This document shows, piece by piece, positions 9,870-19,611 of a DNA stretch of 64,000 nucleotides. Every line of letters begins with the position of its first letter. Position 1 is the stretch's first letter. The stretch is from Legionella birminghamensis (lineage in GTDB: Bacteria > Pseudomonadota > Gammaproteobacteria > Legionellales > Legionellaceae). The translations under genes were made by a program, and so were the position numbers. Under the pieces are notes generated by a model. It was not told the origin of the DNA, searched no databases, and saw only the letters and a list, made by a program, of their open reading frames with translations. Location of the stretch: NCBI RefSeq assembly GCF_900452515.1, contig NZ_UGNW01000001.1, forward strand, positions 1,798,001 through 1,862,000. The letters are read 5' to 3'.

Positions 9870-10613
9870 TCAGGCGTCATTCATACCAATGGAAGCCAGG
9901 AAAGCGCGTACTTCTTTATCAGTCATTTCCTGGGCACAGCCTCTTGCTAAAGAGCGCGGCATAGTAACGCGTCCATAGCGGATTCGAATCAAACGGCTTA
10001 CTTCAACGCCCTGGGATTGCCAGAGACGCCTGACTTCACGATTTCTTCCTTCAGTCAGAGTAACGTGGTACCAGGCATTGCTGCCCTCGCCCCCTTTGTA
10101 CTCGACTTTTTTAAATTTGGCAAAGCCATCCTCCAGCGTAACCCCCTTGAGCAAGGCGCTGACCGCCTCATCACTGACCTGGCCATGCACACGGACAGCA
10201 TATTCTCTTTCCAACTGATGTTTGGGATGCATTAAATGGTTCGCCACTTCTCCGTTATTGGTAAACAGGAGTAAGCCAGAGGTATTAATATCCAGCCGAC
10301 CCACCTGTACCCAACGCCCTTCACGCAGAGGGGGCAGTTTATCAAACACCGTTTTACTGTGCTTGGGATCACGGCGGCTGGAAATTTCACCGATTGGCTT
10401 ATGATACATCAACACCCTGGTTCGGGGTTTGTGTTTGAGCGGGTTATTAATAAGCTTGCCTTTTACTGCAATTTTATCTTCGGCACCGGCTGAATCGCCT
10501 ATTTTGGAAACCTGCCCATTCACCGAAACTAAACCCTGCTCAATCCACTTCTCCATTTCACGGCGTGACCCCAGGCCTGCCTGACTTAATATCTTTTGTA
10601 AACGTTCTTTCAT
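9870..10613 (-). CDS. rluB: 23S rRNA pseudouridine-2605 synthase RluB
   Basis: The 247-residue protein has an N-terminal S4 RNA-binding domain ([20 protein letters not shown]) and an RsuA/RluB-type catalytic domain with the aspartate motif [18 protein letters not shown] at about 102-119 and the C-terminal [11 protein letters not shown] signature. It isomerises U2605 in 23S rRNA. Its ATG overlaps the scpB stop by four bases (ATGA), showing translational coupling. The scpA-scpB-rluB order is conserved in many gammaproteobacteria. RluE/RluF relatives exist, but the context favours RluB. Confidence 0.93.
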   Translation of the reverse strand: MKERLQKILSQAGLGSRREMEKWIEQGLVSVNGQVSKIGDSAGAEDKIAVKGKLINNPLKHKPRTRVLMYHKPIGEISSRRDPKHSKTVFDKLPPLREGRWVQVGRLDINTSGLLLFTNNGEVANHLMHPKHQLEREYAVRVHGQVSDEAVSALLKGVTLEDGFAKFKKVEYKGGEGSNAWYHVTLTEGRNREVRRLWQSQGVEVSRLIRIRYGRVTMPRSLARGCAQEMTDKEVRAFLASIGMNDA

Positions 10614-11188
10614 GATTCAACACACTCTTCTTCTACATCTTCAGGCTGCTCATTTTTTGATGTTGGCATGTCCTCAAAATGAGGCAAGGGAGGCAGCTGA
10701 TGGATGGATGATAAATTAAAATAATCGAGAAAAAATTTGGTGGTTATATACACCGCCGGTTTCCCCGGAACATCACGATAGCCGGCAGCGCGGATCCAGT
10801 TGCGCTCCAGCAATGTTTTAATAATGGCAGTACTTACCGCAACCCCGCGGATTTCTTCAATGTCAGCACGCGTAACGGGCTGCCTGTAGGCAATAATCGC
10901 TAGCGTTTCCAGCAAGGCCCGGGAATATTTAACCGGTTTTTCAGCATTCAGGCGATTAATCCAGTAACTGTATTTCCCACGGGTCTGGATGCAGTAACCA
11001 CTGGCCAATTGCTTTAACTCAATACCACTTTCTTCATACTGTTTAGCCAGATTTTGCAGCTCCTGCCGTATCACTTCCTTTTCAGGAGGGCATTCATCAA
11101 AAACGGCCTGTAGCTGTTCGATAGTTAGGGGATTGTTGGAGCTCATTAATAAAGCTTCCAGAATTCCTCTTAAATTAATTTCATCCAT
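10610..11188 (-). CDS. scpB: Segregation and condensation protein ScpB
   Basis: ScpB is the winged-helix subunit that joins ScpA and SMC in a condensin-like complex. The open frame extends upstream to 11245 but the ATG at 11188 (MDEINLRGILEALLMSSNNPLTIEQL) gives the family N-terminus and overlaps scpA by only eight bases, so it is preferred; the product is 192 residues. The typical segments YRQPVTRADIEEIRGV and IRAAGYRDVPGKPAVYITTKFFLDYFN are present. The acidic C-terminal tail (EDMPTSKNEQPEDVEEE) is poorly conserved in the family. Confidence 0.94.
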   Translation of the reverse strand: MDEINLRGILEALLMSSNNPLTIEQLQAVFDECPPEKEVIRQELQNLAKQYEESGIELKQLASGYCIQTRGKYSYWINRLNAEKPVKYSRALLETLAIIAYRQPVTRADIEEIRGVAVSTAIIKTLLERNWIRAAGYRDVPGKPAVYITTKFFLDYFNLSSIHQLPPLPHFEDMPTSKNEQPEDVEEECVES

Positions 11189-11981
11189 TATCAAACTCTC
11201 GAATATGAATGGGCTCAAAGGCGGCCGTCTGGATAATAAGAACAATTGATTGCCGAGCCAATTCCAAAACTGCCAGGAGTGTCACAGCAATTCCCATCCG
11301 CCCTTCTTCTTTGTTCAACAAGGCAACAAAGGATAACCCCCCAGCCTGCTGCAAACGCTCAAGCACTATAGCCATTCTTTCACGAACTGAAAGCGGTTCG
11401 CGCATTATCTGGTGGTGCAGCTGATGGCCCTGGCGGGTAATTAACTCAGCCATTGCCTCGATTAAGGAATCAAGGGATACATCAGGGTGCAGCCTTAACT
11501 TCTCTGCACCATCCACTGGCAAATTGACATTGAAGAAATCACGTTCTTCACGTGGTAATTCATCCAATTGTAGCGCAGCCTCTTTGAATTGCTCGTACAA
11601 TTGCAATTTTCTAACCAGTGCCGCACGCGGATCTTCTTCCATTTCCTCTTCTGTGCTTGTCTGAGGCAATAACATCCGTGATTTGATTTCAGCTAACATG
11701 GCAGCCATTACCAGATAATCAGCCGCCAGTTCCATTCGATCTTGCATCAACTCGATGTATTGCATGTATTGACGCGTAATCAATGCAATGGGGATATCGA
11801 GAATATCCAGGTTCTGTTTTCTGATTAAATAAAGTAATAAATCAAGCGGGCCAGTAAATGAATCGAGCAAAACCTCCAGGGCGTCAGGCGGTATAAATAA
11901 ATCAGGAGGCAAGTCTGTAAAAGGCTTGCCCCCAATCGTCGCGAATACCGTTTGCTCTAATTCAGTTTCAGCTGCATGCAT
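11181..11981 (-). CDS. scpA: Segregation and condensation protein ScpA
   Basis: Kleisin subunit bridging the SMC heads in chromosome condensation. The 266 residues show the ScpA start DSFTGPLDLLLYLIRKQNLDIL near residue 38, the IALITRQYMQYIELM helix, the LVMAAMLAEIKSRMLLP motif around 90-105 and the C-terminal winged helix (FVALLNKEEGRMGIAVTLLAVLELAR). The start codon overlaps the trpS stop by one base (TAATG) and its end overlaps scpB by eight, so trpS-scpA-scpB-rluB is one coupled unit. Confidence 0.94.
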   Translation of the reverse strand: MHAAETELEQTVFATIGGKPFTDLPPDLFIPPDALEVLLDSFTGPLDLLLYLIRKQNLDILDIPIALITRQYMQYIELMQDRMELAADYLVMAAMLAEIKSRMLLPQTSTEEEMEEDPRAALVRKLQLYEQFKEAALQLDELPREERDFFNVNLPVDGAEKLRLHPDVSLDSLIEAMAELITRQGHQLHHQIMREPLSVRERMAIVLERLQQAGGLSFVALLNKEEGRMGIAVTLLAVLELARQSIVLIIQTAAFEPIHIREFDNG

Positions 11982-13192
11982 TAATAATCAAGACCCATGA
12001 CTTCACGTACATCTTTTAAGGTTTTATTCGCTTCATCTCTCGCGGCCTCACTTCCCTCTGCTACCAAACGCTTCACCGAACTCAAATCGGATTCATAATT
12101 CTTTATCGATTCCTGAATTGGAATTAGTTCCTGCTTGATCGAGTCCACCACTGGGCGTTTGCAGTCAATACAGCCAATCCCTGCAGAGCGGCAACCCGTC
12201 TGAACCCAATCTTTCACATCTTCCGAAGAATAAATTTTATGTAACTGCCAAACGGGGCATTTCTCAGGCTCGCCGGGATCACTGCGTTTTACCCGTGCCG
12301 GATCGGTCGGCATCGTAAAAATTTTCTTTTCGACCTGGGTCAAATCCTCTCTTAAGCTAATCGTGTTACCATAGGACTTGGACATTTTTTGCCCGTCTGT
12401 GCCCGGCATTTTGGGAGTTTCAGTCAGTAAAGGCTGCGGCTCAGAAAGAATGATTTTGCCTGAACCATCAAGATACCCCATTAAACGCTCTTTATCACCG
12501 ATCGATAAATTATGCTGGTTTCCAATCAGGGCCTTGGCCGTGTTAAGCGATTCATGGCAGCCATCCTGCTGAAACTTTTTACGCAACTCACTATACAAGG
12601 CCCCATTTTTCTTTCCCATTTTTTTAATTGCTTCGGCAGCCTGTACTTCGAAATTAGGTTCCCGGCCATAGATAAAGTTAAAGCGGCGGGCGATTTCACG
12701 GGTCAACTCAATATGGGCAACCTGATCTTCACCCACAGGCACCCAATCCGCATTATAGAGCAGCACATCGGCGCTTTGTAAAAGCGGATAGCCGAGAAAA
12801 CCATAAGTCGACAAGTCTTTTTCGCGAAGTTTTTCCTGCTGATCTTTATAAGTAGGCACTCTTTCCAACCAACCGAGTGGGGTTATCATGGATAAAAGCA
12901 GGTGTAACTCGGCGTGCTCCGGTACCCAGGACTGGATGAAAACTTTTGACAGGCTTGGATTAATGCCGCAGGCCAGCCAATCGACAACCATGTCCCATAA
13001 AATATTTTCAATAAATCCTGGCTCTTCATAAGAGGTCGTTAATCCATGCCAATCGGCCACAAAAAAATAGCAATCATACTGGTGTTGAAGCTTCAACCAG
13101 TTTTTTAGAACACCATGGTAATGACCCAAATGCAAACGGCCACTGGCACGCATACCGGAAACCACACGTTTGTTAGCACTAAATAAAGACAT
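11981..13192 (-). CDS. trpS: Tryptophanyl-tRNA synthetase
   Basis: Class I aminoacyl-tRNA synthetase that charges tRNA-Trp. The 403-residue product has the HIGH-type motif as HLGHYHG at residues 21-27 and the KMSKS motif intact as QKMSKSYGN near residue 270. Between them lie the tryptophan-pocket segments GYPLLQSADVLLY and VGEDQVAHIELTREIARRFN. At about 400 residues it is of the longer TrpS class; the shorter bacterial enzyme is about 330. It is followed by a one-base overlap with scpA, and preceded 23 bases upstream by yciO. Confidence 0.96.
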   Translation of the reverse strand: MSLFSANKRVVSGMRASGRLHLGHYHGVLKNWLKLQHQYDCYFFVADWHGLTTSYEEPGFIENILWDMVVDWLACGINPSLSKVFIQSWVPEHAELHLLLSMITPLGWLERVPTYKDQQEKLREKDLSTYGFLGYPLLQSADVLLYNADWVPVGEDQVAHIELTREIARRFNFIYGREPNFEVQAAEAIKKMGKKNGALYSELRKKFQQDGCHESLNTAKALIGNQHNLSIGDKERLMGYLDGSGKIILSEPQPLLTETPKMPGTDGQKMSKSYGNTISLREDLTQVEKKIFTMPTDPARVKRSDPGEPEKCPVWQLHKIYSSEDVKDWVQTGCRSAGIGCIDCKRPVVDSIKQELIPIQESIKNYESDLSSVKRLVAEGSEAARDEANKTLKDVREVMGLDY

Positions 13193-13215
13193 CTAAAACC
13201 TCTGGTTATAAAAAA

Positions 13216-13836
13216 TCAGCGAAAAGGCTCGGGATCACCCTTGCCCTCCCGAATTATCACAGGGTAATCACCCGTCAAATCCACTACAGTGGTAGGCTCG
13301 TGACCACAATCACCGCCATCAATAATCAAATCGATCTGATTCCCAAGCAAATCCCTGATCGCCTCAGGTTGGCTCAAAGGAGCATCTGCGCCAGGTAGAA
13401 TTAAAGTGGTGCTCATTAAGGGGGCTTCAAGGCATTCCAGTAAAGACAAAGTAATATTATTATCAGGAACCCTTAATCCCAGGGTTTTCTTCTTGGGATG
13501 CAGCATGAGCCGCGGCACTTCATGGGTTGCATTCAAGATAAAGGTATAGGAGCCAGGAGTAAACGCTTTTAAGAGACGAAAAATCGGATTGGAAACGCGA
13601 GCATAGGTACCTAGTTGAGAAAGATCGCGACAGACCAGTGTCATATTATGGTTTTTATCCAGGTGACGCAGCCGTCTGATCCGCTCTAATGCGGCCTTAT
13701 TGCCTAAACGGCATCCCAGAGCGTAACCAGAATCCGTCGGATAGACAATTAACCCGCCTTCTTCAATAATGTTAGCTGCTTTTCTTAGCAATCTTGCCTG
13801 TGGATTGTCTGGATGAATTGCAAAAAACTGACTCAT
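13216..13836 (-). CDS. yciO: YciO/TsaC/Sua5-family protein YciO
   Basis: The 206-residue protein matches the E. coli YciO pattern over its whole length: MSQFFAIHPDNPQARLL at the start, the GGLIVYPTDSGYALGC nucleotide/threonine-binding strand near 30-45, GSYTFILNAT, KKTLGLRVPD and the ending VIIREGKGDPEPF. The YrdC domain fold is that of threonylcarbamoyl-AMP synthase, used in tRNA t6A formation. YciO itself lacks a clear in vivo role and is usually a second, weaker paralogue of TsaC. It leads the yciO-trpS-scpA-scpB-rluB unit. Confidence 0.92.
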   Translation of the reverse strand: MSQFFAIHPDNPQARLLRKAANIIEEGGLIVYPTDSGYALGCRLGNKAALERIRRLRHLDKNHNMTLVCRDLSQLGTYARVSNPIFRLLKAFTPGSYTFILNATHEVPRLMLHPKKKTLGLRVPDNNITLSLLECLEAPLMSTTLILPGADAPLSQPEAIRDLLGNQIDLIIDGGDCGHEPTTVVDLTGDYPVIIREGKGDPEPFR

Positions 13837-13991
13837 TAAGGTCCCCTGTTAAATGTCCATTGACGCGCGATACAATTTAGGGGGCTGATTGTATCACTTA
13901 ATTTTGTTTCTATGCCAGTTTTCAAATAGTGGAGTATTTTGCTAGTGCTTGCGTAACGCACTATATACCTACCTCTCTACGTACCACCTCT

Positions 13992-14090
13992 CTACGTACC
14001 GCGCTTTATGCGCGGTAACCATAATAGGCGTATTGATACTTATTGATCACAAACATTGCCTGGATACCGCGCATAAAGCGCGGTACGTAG
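13992..14090. repeat. Long inverted repeat of the ACGTACCGCGC family
   Basis: Arms at 13992-14020 and 14062-14090 are 29 bases each with one mismatch, reading CTACGTACCGCGCTTTATGC in the left arm. Each arm contains its own hairpin (TACCGCGC-TTTAT-GCGCGGTA). A 15-base tandem duplication ACCTCTCTACGTACC precedes the left arm at 13970-14000. A single arm recurs at 34702-34726. It lies between yciO and the 3' end of rhlE. Confidence 0.85.
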
Positions 14091-14131
14091 GGGTTCAAGT
14101 TATATCCAATACAGCGGAAATAATCTCATTA

Positions 14132-15373
14132 CTACCTAAACGATTTACGCCTTTCCTGGCTTGCAGCATTAGCTGGTTTCTTTTTGAATGGAACATTCCT
14201 GCGCGGGGGTTTAGTAACAGGGGCAGAGGCCGGCAAGCTGTGGTTGGGCTCAAAATCTTCGATTTCAACCCGGCTCAATTTCCGTTTAATTAATTTTTCT
14301 ATAGCATTGAGCTGGCCGACTTCATCAGCACTTACCAGCGAAACAGCAAGGCCGGCAGCACCTGCCCGACCTGTACGGCCAATTCGATGTACATAATCTT
14401 CTGCGACCTGGGGTAAATCAAAGTTAACCACGCATGGTAACTGATCAATATCAATTCCGCGAGCGGCAATATCGGTCGCTACGAGGATATGTAATTTACC
14501 CGATTTAAAATCAGCCAGCGCTTTAGTACGCTGGGATTGCGATTTGTTTCCATGAATCGCTGCTGCATAAATCTGCTGCTCTCCCAGCTGCTTAACCAGT
14601 TTGTTAGCCCCGTGTTTTGTCCTTGCGAATACCAGCGTTTGGCCCCATTTATTTTTATGGATCAAATGGCTAAGTAATGACGATTTACGGCTTTTATCTA
14701 CGGGATGAACGGTTTGCTTGATTGCAGCTACCGTCGTATTCCTAGGTGCTACATCGATTTCAACAGGATTATTCAAAATATTTTTGACCAGCAAGCGAAT
14801 CTCATCCGAAAACGTTGCAGAGAATAATAAATTTTGACGGTTTCGGGGAAGTAAATTGATAATCCGTTTGATGTCATGAATAAAGCCCATATCCAGCATG
14901 CGATCGGCTTCGTCAAGAACCAGAGTATCTATCTGATCTAAGGAAATGGCGCGCTGCTGATGCAAATCCAGCAACCGGCCAGGCGTCGCAACGAGAAACT
15001 CTACCCCTCCCCTCAACTTCATCATCTGCGGATTGATTTTAACCCCGCCGAAAACGACAGCCGCGCGCGAAGACAAGTGACGCCCGTATTGCAGGATGCT
15101 TTCATGAACCTGGGCTGCCAACTCTCTGGTAGGCGTCAGTATTAAAACCAGCGCACGGTTGTGTTTGGCGCGAGGCTTGTCATGTATTTTTTGGAGAAGA
15201 GGCAGAACAAAGCTTGCCGTTTTCCCTGTTCCCGTTTGCGCAGAAGCCAATACATCCCTTCCCTGCAAAATGGCGGGAATTGCCTGGCTCTGGATAGGTG
15301 AAGGTTGTTGATATCCCAGTTCACTGGTAGATAACACCAGGGGTTCTATTAATCCCAGCTCTTTAAAACTCAT
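14132..15373 (-). CDS. rhlE: DEAD-box ATP-dependent RNA helicase RhlE-type
   Basis: A 413-residue helicase core with all the motifs in order: Q motif ([15 protein letters not shown]), Walker [28 protein letters not shown], and in domain 2 [14 protein letters not shown] and HRIGRTGR. Such enzymes remodel RNA in ribosome assembly and mRNA decay. The tail after residue 370 is basic and rich in P, K and R, as in RhlE proteins. It is a monocistronic minus-strand gene separated by 196 bases from the divergent 1344-residue orphan. RhlB and SrmB share the core, so the RhlE label is based on the N-terminus MSFKELGL. Confidence 0.9.
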   Translation of the reverse strand: MSFKELGLIEPLVLSTSELGYQQPSPIQSQAIPAILQGRDVLASAQTGTGKTASFVLPLLQKIHDKPRAKHNRALVLILTPTRELAAQVHESILQYGRHLSSRAAVVFGGVKINPQMMKLRGGVEFLVATPGRLLDLHQQRAISLDQIDTLVLDEADRMLDMGFIHDIKRIINLLPRNRQNLLFSATFSDEIRLLVKNILNNPVEIDVAPRNTTVAAIKQTVHPVDKSRKSSLLSHLIHKNKWGQTLVFARTKHGANKLVKQLGEQQIYAAAIHGNKSQSQRTKALADFKSGKLHILVATDIAARGIDIDQLPCVVNFDLPQVAEDYVHRIGRTGRAGAAGLAVSLVSADEVGQLNAIEKLIKRKLSRVEIEDFEPNHSLPASAPVTKPPRRNVPFKKKPANAASQERRKSFR

Positions 15374-15569
15374 ATGATTTCCTCAATTGTTGTAAGCCAG
15401 CAGGGAATTTCAATTCAAAGTGACTATTTTAGCGGCAATTATACCATGATTTTAAAGCCAATGCGCAGCTTGACTTTAAAAGACACCGCTGAACAACTCT
15501 TGCGCAAAGTGGATATCTAAATTATCATAACGCAATATCAGCAATCACTAAGATTCATGAAAGAGCACA

Positions 15570-18500
15570 ATGGATAAACAACAGCAATTATTATTCAATA
15601 GCATTGAGACAATTTTTCCGCAACTGATTGAAGACTTTGAAGCAGCAGGCCCAGCGCATACTCTACATGAGAAAGCGATACATGCCTATACTATTCACAG
15701 CTTCAAACTGCTTCGCAGCGTTTTTCAATCAGAAAATCCCTTAGCCGCACTCGAAAACGCGCTGATTGAAAACTGGAAAGTCATCACAGGCAACCTGCTT
15801 TGCTATACTGCTTTACCGCATCATCCTGTCACCAGAATCTGGTGCGATGCGGCCAAAGTTGTCGCCTCAAACAAACCGCATGCCGAAAATGGCGAGCCCG
15901 CCAATCCTCTGTTATTTTTAATCCCCAGCCTGCAATGTGTCGAATCCGTTCATGACGACTATCCTTATTTAACACCTGCCCTTAACGAAGCCAATGAGTG
16001 GGATATTGACCTGGTTAATATTCTTTCCACTCACATTTTAAATGATGCCGGCACTCACTTGCTGCCATTACGCGCTATGCTGGTGTTTGATGAAAATGCA
16101 GGGAGCCCCACAATTTATAATCCCTATATCGATGACAATACTGAGCCCGGTTCAGTGGAAATGAGCAAAGATGAAATTTATCGATTATCTAAGCACTGCC
16201 TTGAATCCCAGACAATTTATGAAGCCAAACAACGTCTAGATGCATTGACTCTGGATAATGGTAATTTATTAGGCCAGCTTAATCTCTTACGCCAAAAAAT
16301 GCGCGAAAACAGCGTCCATGGCGTAGGGAAAGAGTTTACTGCCGGTCAATTCTTTGATAAAAATATTTATGATTTCCTGGCTTGGTATGATCACCTGGAC
16401 AATCACAGTGAGGAACCCGGGGCAATCAGAGCCTTTATCCAGAAAATACGTAATTTTACCAGTCCTAGTGTAAGAGCTTTCGACAAAGAGCTAATTAGTA
16501 AGATTATAACTACAGCTACTAATTTGCCATCCGAATTTCAAAATTATATAGCCCCCCTCAAACCCTTGCTGAATATGGAAGAACCTGATCAGGAGCAACT
16601 GGAACAGGCACGTCAGGTCATTTATGATGTTCTGCTAAAGCTAGGTATCATTACCAATAAATCAGCGGCCGGAGTCGATATACCCCCAGCAGTTGAGGGA
16701 TTACTTTTAAAACTGAGAAAGTATGCCTTTAAAAAAAGTAACCAGGAAGATCCCAATACCTGCCTTAAGATCCTAGGGGATCAGCTGGAAGAACTGATAA
16801 AAAAGCATGCTCCAGAATTAAGCAAAATCGGTATCAGTAATGAGAGGAAGAAACTATTAATTGCTGAGGTGGTCCAATCCTTCAGGGATGCAAAAACCGC
16901 CTTAAAGGATAAACTCAATCTTAAGCAACCATTAGACGGTCGGGACAAGCTAAATTTAACCAGTGGGCTGCGGAGCTATTTTTCATTAAAACTCAGTTTT
17001 AACCATCCCCAGGATTTTGAAGTGCTTGAACTCTTAGGAGAAGATGAAATTGCCAGTATTTGTGCTGATTGGGAAATAGCAGATTCCTTACTAAAATCAG
17101 AGAATACAGAGCCTCTTGTCCTTTTTGCATTGACCACTTCCCCAGCCAAAATGAATGCGCTATTGACTGCTTTAAGTCAATCACTTCTTCATCGCGAAAG
17201 AAAAATATTGGATCGTTTAGTTCCTTTGCTGATCCATCTTTTAAGCGCTTTGGACACAGAGAAATGCCAGGCTATCTGCCAGCAGTTGAAACCATACCTC
17301 ATTAAACTTTTTATTCAAAAGACAGGCAAATTTTCAAACTCACTCAGAGAACTGGATTCCGATAAACGAAGCGTTGTTTTGAATTCGATAAAGGATGAAC
17401 TGCCTAAAGCGATAAAAACACTCCCGTCTTTCTGTAAAATATATTCATCCCGTATTTTAAAAGACACTCCGCTGAAGCAGTCCTTATTCGAGGATATGAA
17501 AGCAAGGCTTCCAAAACTGCCAAAAGACATAAAGGAGACTACTCGTCTTTACGGTACGCTTTTACCCGATCACAGAACGATCATATTCCCTCAGGGGTTA
17601 AAAGATAAATTGGAGAATATAAAAACGCTCAAGGGATTTATCAGCCTCTATGGTTCACTCAGCCCTGAGGAAGCAGCGAATTTGTTTTCGGAATATAAAC
17701 AGCATCTAAGGGGCTGGATTGAAACATCCCGTAACCTGTTGGACGTTTACAAAGCCCTGGCCACCGAGCATTTTAATGAATTACTCGACACTTTGGAAAT
17801 TGGCAAGCTAAAAAAAATAGACACTCCAGCGCAAATATATACCACTTTAAGGGATAAATATTGGATTCCAATCCCTCATCGATATCTTTCGCTATTGATT
17901 CCATTAACAGATGAAGACAATATTTGGACTTACGAATTTTTAAGACACGCTATTGAACCTGTCGTCACTGAACAATTACGCCTTGTCAATAAAGCGATTG
18001 CGCCAGTCCGCCTTACTGCAGTTGCAGAAATCACTTCCGAGCACGAGGAAAAGCTTGGCGAGGAGCAGCGTCAATTTCTGCTTAAGTCACGAGAGCAGGT
18101 CGCTTCCCTTTTTTCAAAGGTACAAAAGCGCCTGCCAGAATTCGGTTTGGATACTGTTTATAGTCTGTCCTCGGTTCTTCAAAGTATTAATCCTGAACAA
18201 AGAGAATTTCTATTTAGTCAGTTCATTTTACCCAACTTGGGCACCATTGTAGATTCGGCAGAAAGCTGGAATATTTTACTAAGCAATCTTTCAGTCAGCC
18301 AACGGCAAACTGTCAATGATTTTGTCTATCGCAGGAAATTGCTGCCAAAGATGTTTGTGCGGGCGAGTGATGTCATTTGCGGACCATTCAAATACCTGAG
18401 TGAAAAACAGCGGCTTGATATTTTTCAAACATTTAAGTATAGATTAACCCAATCGATCCACTCCTTCTATGACCTTTCGAATTTTATCAGCAATAACGCG

Positions 18501-19604
18501 CTTTCAAAAAAAGAATGCGGCGCCCTATTTGAAATATTCAAAGATGGAATGACCGGATGGACCGATAAGAACGCTCAAAGAATTACCGTCATTCTTGCTC
18601 ATTTGGATGACAATAAACGAAATGATGCATTTAAACTATTAGAGCGGTTTATTCACAAAAGAATTGTTTATTTATCGGATTTAATTTCTATTTCAGTTTA
18701 TTTAAGCAAGGCGCAGATTCGTCGTATCATGCCTAAACTTGAATTAACGCATTCAAAGTATTCTATGAGTGGAACGCTAGAATCTCTGGAAAAACTTGAA
18801 CCAACTGAACGTCAGTTGGTTTTAGATACAATATTTGATATTTTACCGGCGTCAATTGACACACTGGATGATTTTATATCGCTGAGCATTTATTTAACCC
18901 CTGAACAATGTCGCAGATTATTTCTGGCAGTACTTGACAAAATCTCAAGCAGTTTCACCACAATAAACTCTTATGTTGAACTGCTAAAAAAACTGGACGT
19001 TCAACAGGCCTGTCTGGTTTTCCCCGAGCTAGTCCAAATACTCACAAAGCAAACTGCCCAAATTATTTTTTGCAGTATGCTGGAGTGTTTCAACGCAGAA
19101 CAGGAAAAGTTTATAGCCTTTTGTAATAATCAGCGATTCCCCTTATCGTATTGGCTCTGGTCTGTTGCTGATGTTATCTTCTTTATGAAAAGGCGTATGT
19201 CTCTTGATATTAAACTATTTCTGGAAGTCGCCGCTCCATCATTGGCAGCCCTCAATCTATCGACTCAGGACTGTGATGAGTTAATATACTGTCTTCCACA
19301 AGGGGAACTGCTGACTCTGGCGAAATATATGCCAGCACTTAGAGAATCCATGGGGATAGAATCACCCGGGCGTAATCCCCAATCATTTTTTAACGGTTAC
19401 AAGCGCAGAGCTGGCGCAGAAGGCCCTTCCCCGGCCAAGAGATTCCGTTTAACTGAGTCTTCTGAGATTGCAACAAGCTCCACAGAGAAAACACCCGATG
19501 ATTCGTTTTCCGCCCAGGCGTCACAACAGACCTTACTGCATGACTTGTTCCCTGACATAGCCATTGAGACTGATGAGAAATCAGGCATGGATTATGGTTT
19601 TTGA
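15570..19604 (+). CDS. Giant orphan protein with about 33-residue helical repeats and a bipartite NLS-like motif; candidate effector
   Basis: A 1344-residue protein with no signal peptide, no membrane segment and no enzyme motif that I recognise. Residues 1-520 form a polar helical region. From about 530 to 1210 the sequence falls into degenerate units of roughly 33 residues with the pattern x-L-[ST]-x-x-[QE]-x-x-x-[LI]-F-x-x-[LF]-x-x-x-[LI]-x-x-[SI], for example YLTPEQCRRLFLAVLDKI and KLEPTERQLVLDTIFDIL, suggesting an alpha-solenoid. Near the C-terminus K1278-R-R, nine residues, then K1290-R-F-R looks like a bipartite nuclear localisation signal. The last 50 residues are acidic, S/T-rich and probably disordered. 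Codon use looks like its neighbours. The gene stands alone between divergent rhlE and convergent rnm. A translocated Legionella effector is the best inference. Confidence 0.75.
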   Translation: MDKQQQLLFNSIETIFPQLIEDFEAAGPAHTLHEKAIHAYTIHSFKLLRSVFQSENPLAALENALIENWKVITGNLLCYTALPHHPVTRIWCDAAKVVASNKPHAENGEPANPLLFLIPSLQCVESVHDDYPYLTPALNEANEWDIDLVNILSTHILNDAGTHLLPLRAMLVFDENAGSPTIYNPYIDDNTEPGSVEMSKDEIYRLSKHCLESQTIYEAKQRLDALTLDNGNLLGQLNLLRQKMRENSVHGVGKEFTAGQFFDKNIYDFLAWYDHLDNHSEEPGAIRAFIQKIRNFTSPSVRAFDKELISKIITTATNLPSEFQNYIAPLKPLLNMEEPDQEQLEQARQVIYDVLLKLGIITNKSAAGVDIPPAVEGLLLKLRKYAFKKSNQEDPNTCLKILGDQLEELIKKHAPELSKIGISNERKKLLIAEVVQSFRDAKTALKDKLNLKQPLDGRDKLNLTSGLRSYFSLKLSFNHPQDFEVLELLGEDEIASICADWEIADSLLKSENTEPLVLFALTTSPAKMNALLTALSQSLLHRERKILDRLVPLLIHLLSALDTEKCQAICQQLKPYLIKLFIQKTGKFSNSLRELDSDKRSVVLNSIKDELPKAIKTLPSFCKIYSSRILKDTPLKQSLFEDMKARLPKLPKDIKETTRLYGTLLPDHRTIIFPQGLKDKLENIKTLKGFISLYGSLSPEEAANLFSEYKQHLRGWIETSRNLLDVYKALATEHFNELLDTLEIGKLKKIDTPAQIYTTLRDKYWIPIPHRYLSLLIPLTDEDNIWTYEFLRHAIEPVVTEQLRLVNKAIAPVRLTAVAEITSEHEEKLGEEQRQFLLKSREQVASLFSKVQKRLPEFGLDTVYSLSSVLQSINPEQREFLFSQFILPNLGTIVDSAESWNILLSNLSVSQRQTVNDFVYRRKLLPKMFVRASDVICGPFKYLSEKQRLDIFQTFKYRLTQSIHSFYDLSNFISNNALSKKECGALFEIFKDGMTGWTDKNAQRITVILAHLDDNKRNDAFKLLERFIHKRIVYLSDLISISVYLSKAQIRRIMPKLELTHSKYSMSGTLESLEKLEPTERQLVLDTIFDILPASIDTLDDFISLSIYLTPEQCRRLFLAVLDKISSSFTTINSYVELLKKLDVQQACLVFPELVQILTKQTAQIIFCSMLECFNAEQEKFIAFCNNQRFPLSYWLWSVADVIFFMKRRMSLDIKLFLEVAAPSLAALNLSTQDCDELIYCLPQGELLTLAKYMPALRESMGIESPGRNPQSFFNGYKRRAGAEGPSPAKRFRLTESSEIATSSTEKTPDDSFSAQASQQTLLHDLFPDIAIETDEKSGMDYGF

Positions 19605-19611
19605 TTAATAT

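Noticed and set aside
15500-15528. TTGCGC-N17-TATCAT as promoter of the giant orphan gene
   Set aside because: The -35 box matches only half of the consensus; too weak to list.
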